A stretch of DNA of 5,819 bases from Sphingomonas sp. (GTDB lineage: Bacteria > Pseudomonadota > Alphaproteobacteria > Sphingomonadales > Sphingomonadaceae): the NCBI GenBank assembly GCA_030146605.1, contig JASLBO010000495.1, positions 1 through 5,819 of the forward strand, given 5' to 3'. Each line of letters opens with the position of its first letter. Positions within the stretch are counted from its first letter, which is position 1. The notes below the pieces were generated by a model that saw only the letters and a program-made list of their open reading frames with translations, ran no database searches and was not told where the DNA came from. Made by a program: the position numbers and the translations under genes. Positions 4,603 through 5,819 of this stretch are shown here, piece by piece.

Positions 4603-5805
4603 TTACCGATGCAATGCGCCAGTCGCAGCCCGGCGGTGCACCAGCTTGGTCGCGCCGAGGGCCAGGAAGCCGCCGGCGATGCCCCAGAAGGCGGAGCCGA
4701 GGCCGAGCAGGGTCACGCCCGAGGCGGTGATCAGGAAGGTAACGATCGTCGGGTCGCGGTCCTGCGGCGCCGCCAGCATCGCCTCCAGCGCGCCGATCAG
4801 CGCCGGGATGATCGCCAGCCCGGTGAGGATGGCGATGGCGGCATGCGGCAGCGCGAGGAACAGGCGGACCAAAGCGGGCGAGAACAGCGCGAGCACGAAG
4901 TAGCAGCCGGCATAGAGCAACCCCACGCGCCAGCGGCGGCTACGGTCGGGGTCGGCCTCGTCGGTGGTGCAGATTGCCGCGGTGATCGCCGCGAGATTGA
5001 GACCATGCCCTCCGAACGACGCGCTGGCGATCGTGGCGAGGCCGGTGCCGAGCAGCAGCGGCGCGGGCCTTGGCGCATAGCCGGCGGTACGGAGCACGGC
5101 CATGCCCGGCAGGTTCTGCGACATCAACGTCACCAGGAAGAGCGGCACGCCGACGCCGAGCACCGCACCCGCGTCGAAGACGATCGTCGATGCGGAGAGG
5201 CGCCCGAAGGTGGCGCCCGGCGCGATCGCGCCGATGTCGCCGCGAAACAGGGTTACCGCTACGCCCGCCGCCAGCACGATGAGCAGCGCGTAGAGCGGCA
5301 CCATCCGACGGGCGACGAGGAAGGTGGTGAGCAGCAGGGCGACAAGCAGCGGCTCGCTGGGTGCGAGCCGGAACACTTCGAGCCCGAAGGGGAGCAGTAC
5401 GCCCGCCAGCATCGCCGAGGCGATCGAGGCAGGAAGCGCCGCGGCAAGCCGGGCGAGCGCGGGGATCGTGCCGAGCACCGCGGTCATCAGCCCCGCGGCA
5501 AGGAACACGCCGCATGCGACCGGCCAGGGGAGCGGCTGCGCCGTCGCCAGCAGCGCCGCCCCCGGGGTCGACCAGGCTAGCACCACCGGAACGCGCAACC
5601 GGAAGGACAGCGCGGCGCCTGCGATCGCGATACCGAGGCACAGGGCAGTGACTGCCGAGCCGGTCTGATCGACCGATGCACCGAGATTGGCCATCGCCTG
5701 GATGACCAGTGCGATCGTGCCGCCGAAGCCCAGCGTGGCGGCGACCAGCGCCGAGGACCAGGCGGAGAAAGGAGGGACTTGAAGCATGCGCCGCTTTCTT
5801 GCCAT
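4603..5805 (-). CDS. benE: Benzoate/H+ symporter family transporter (BenE)
   Basis: A very hydrophobic inner-membrane protein of about 400 aa with roughly eleven or twelve membrane segments by eye. It matches the BenE/YdcO family along its length: LAWSTPGAALL (76-86), AMLAGVLLPFG (131-141), PLFLVTLMSQNLPGMAV (221-237), NLAAITAAIC (270-279) and FLITASGVTLLGLGSAFWG (357-375). Known members take up benzoate or related aromatic acids with protons; the true substrate here is inferred only. The frame is given from ATG 5805, but a start at ATG 5787 (MLQVPPF, 394 aa) aligns better with E. coli YdcO, which begins a few residues before its IPPP segment. No ribosome site is clear for either, and the frame stays open to the window edge, so a start further right is also possible. 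It lies upstream of the VOC gene on the same strand. No benzoate dioxygenase or catechol gene is in view. Confidence 0.93.
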   Translation of the reverse strand: MARKRRMLQVPPFSAWSSALVAATLGFGGTIALVIQAMANLGASVDQTGSAVTALCLGIAIAGAALSFRLRVPVVLAWSTPGAALLATAQPLPWPVACGVFLAAGLMTAVLGTIPALARLAAALPASIASAMLAGVLLPFGLEVFRLAPSEPLLVALLLTTFLVARRMVPLYALLIVLAAGVAVTLFRGDIGAIAPGATFGRLSASTIVFDAGAVLGVGVPLFLVTLMSQNLPGMAVLRTAGYAPRPAPLLLGTGLATIASASFGGHGLNLAAITAAICTTDEADPDRSRRWRVGLLYAGCYFVLALFSPALVRLFLALPHAAIAILTGLAIIPALIGALEAMLAAPQDRDPTIVTFLITASGVTLLGLGSAFWGIAGGFLALGATKLVHRRAATGALHR

Positions 5806-5819
5806 CGTCGCCGAGAGGC

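Noticed and set aside
4582..5580. A 332-residue plus-strand open frame antisense to the BenE-like gene
   Set aside because: It is dominated by Arg, Glu, Gln, Gly and Ala with no domain, as expected from reading opposite a GC-rich membrane protein gene. The minus strand has a full family match.
1..5819. Search for a CRISPR array, tRNA, insertion-sequence ends, toxin-antitoxin or defence genes
   Set aside because: I saw no direct repeat series, cloverleaf, transposase motif or known defence domain on either strand.

Overview
This is a GC-rich window with tightly packed bacterial genes. Codon use (strong G/C at third positions in most genes), the arrangement of an SDR gene, an NTF2-like gene and a LysR gene, and the protein sequences suggest an alphaproteobacterium, most likely a sphingomonad. 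That assignment is inference from sequence style; no rRNA or other marker gene is present.

Left part (1-1029): a small plus-strand gene of unknown function (54-434), with codon use visibly less GC-biased than the rest. It is followed by about 595 bases with no convincing intact gene. This stretch holds a perfect 17-nt palindrome (476-492), a short GC hairpin with an AAAA loop (613-628), a Pro/Ala-rich reading frame on the minus strand that looks like the 3' end of a decayed or unrecognised gene (713-937) with its own hairpin just downstream (675-710), and a strong 12-bp-stem hairpin (988-1021) that probably ends the next transcript.

Centre (1030-3152): a minus-strand operon of an NTF2/SnoaL-like small protein followed by a classical short-chain dehydrogenase/reductase, joined by a 4-nt ATGA overlap. 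Divergent from it is a LysR-type regulator. The short gap between them contains a perfect 7-bp inverted repeat with 13-nt spacing, a good candidate for the LysR operator. A very short open frame with an ideal Shine-Dalgarno lies just before the NTF2-like gene. The obvious reading is a LysR-controlled module that oxidises or reduces a small organic molecule; the substrate cannot be told from sequence.

Right part (3153-5819): DNA-3-methyladenine glycosylase I (tag) on the plus strand, with all expected zinc and catalytic residues. It converges, over a bidirectional hairpin, on a minus-strand pair: a BenE-type benzoate/H+ symporter homologue upstream and a single-module VOC (glyoxalase/dioxygenase superfamily) protein downstream. 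The BenE frame stays open to the right edge, so its exact start is uncertain.

I see no CRISPR array, tRNA, rRNA, insertion sequence, toxin-antitoxin pair or recognisable defence system. The window looks like ordinary accessory metabolism plus one repair gene. The points most worth a second look are the LysR operator, the mini-frame leader, the gene remnant and the orphan gene at the left.
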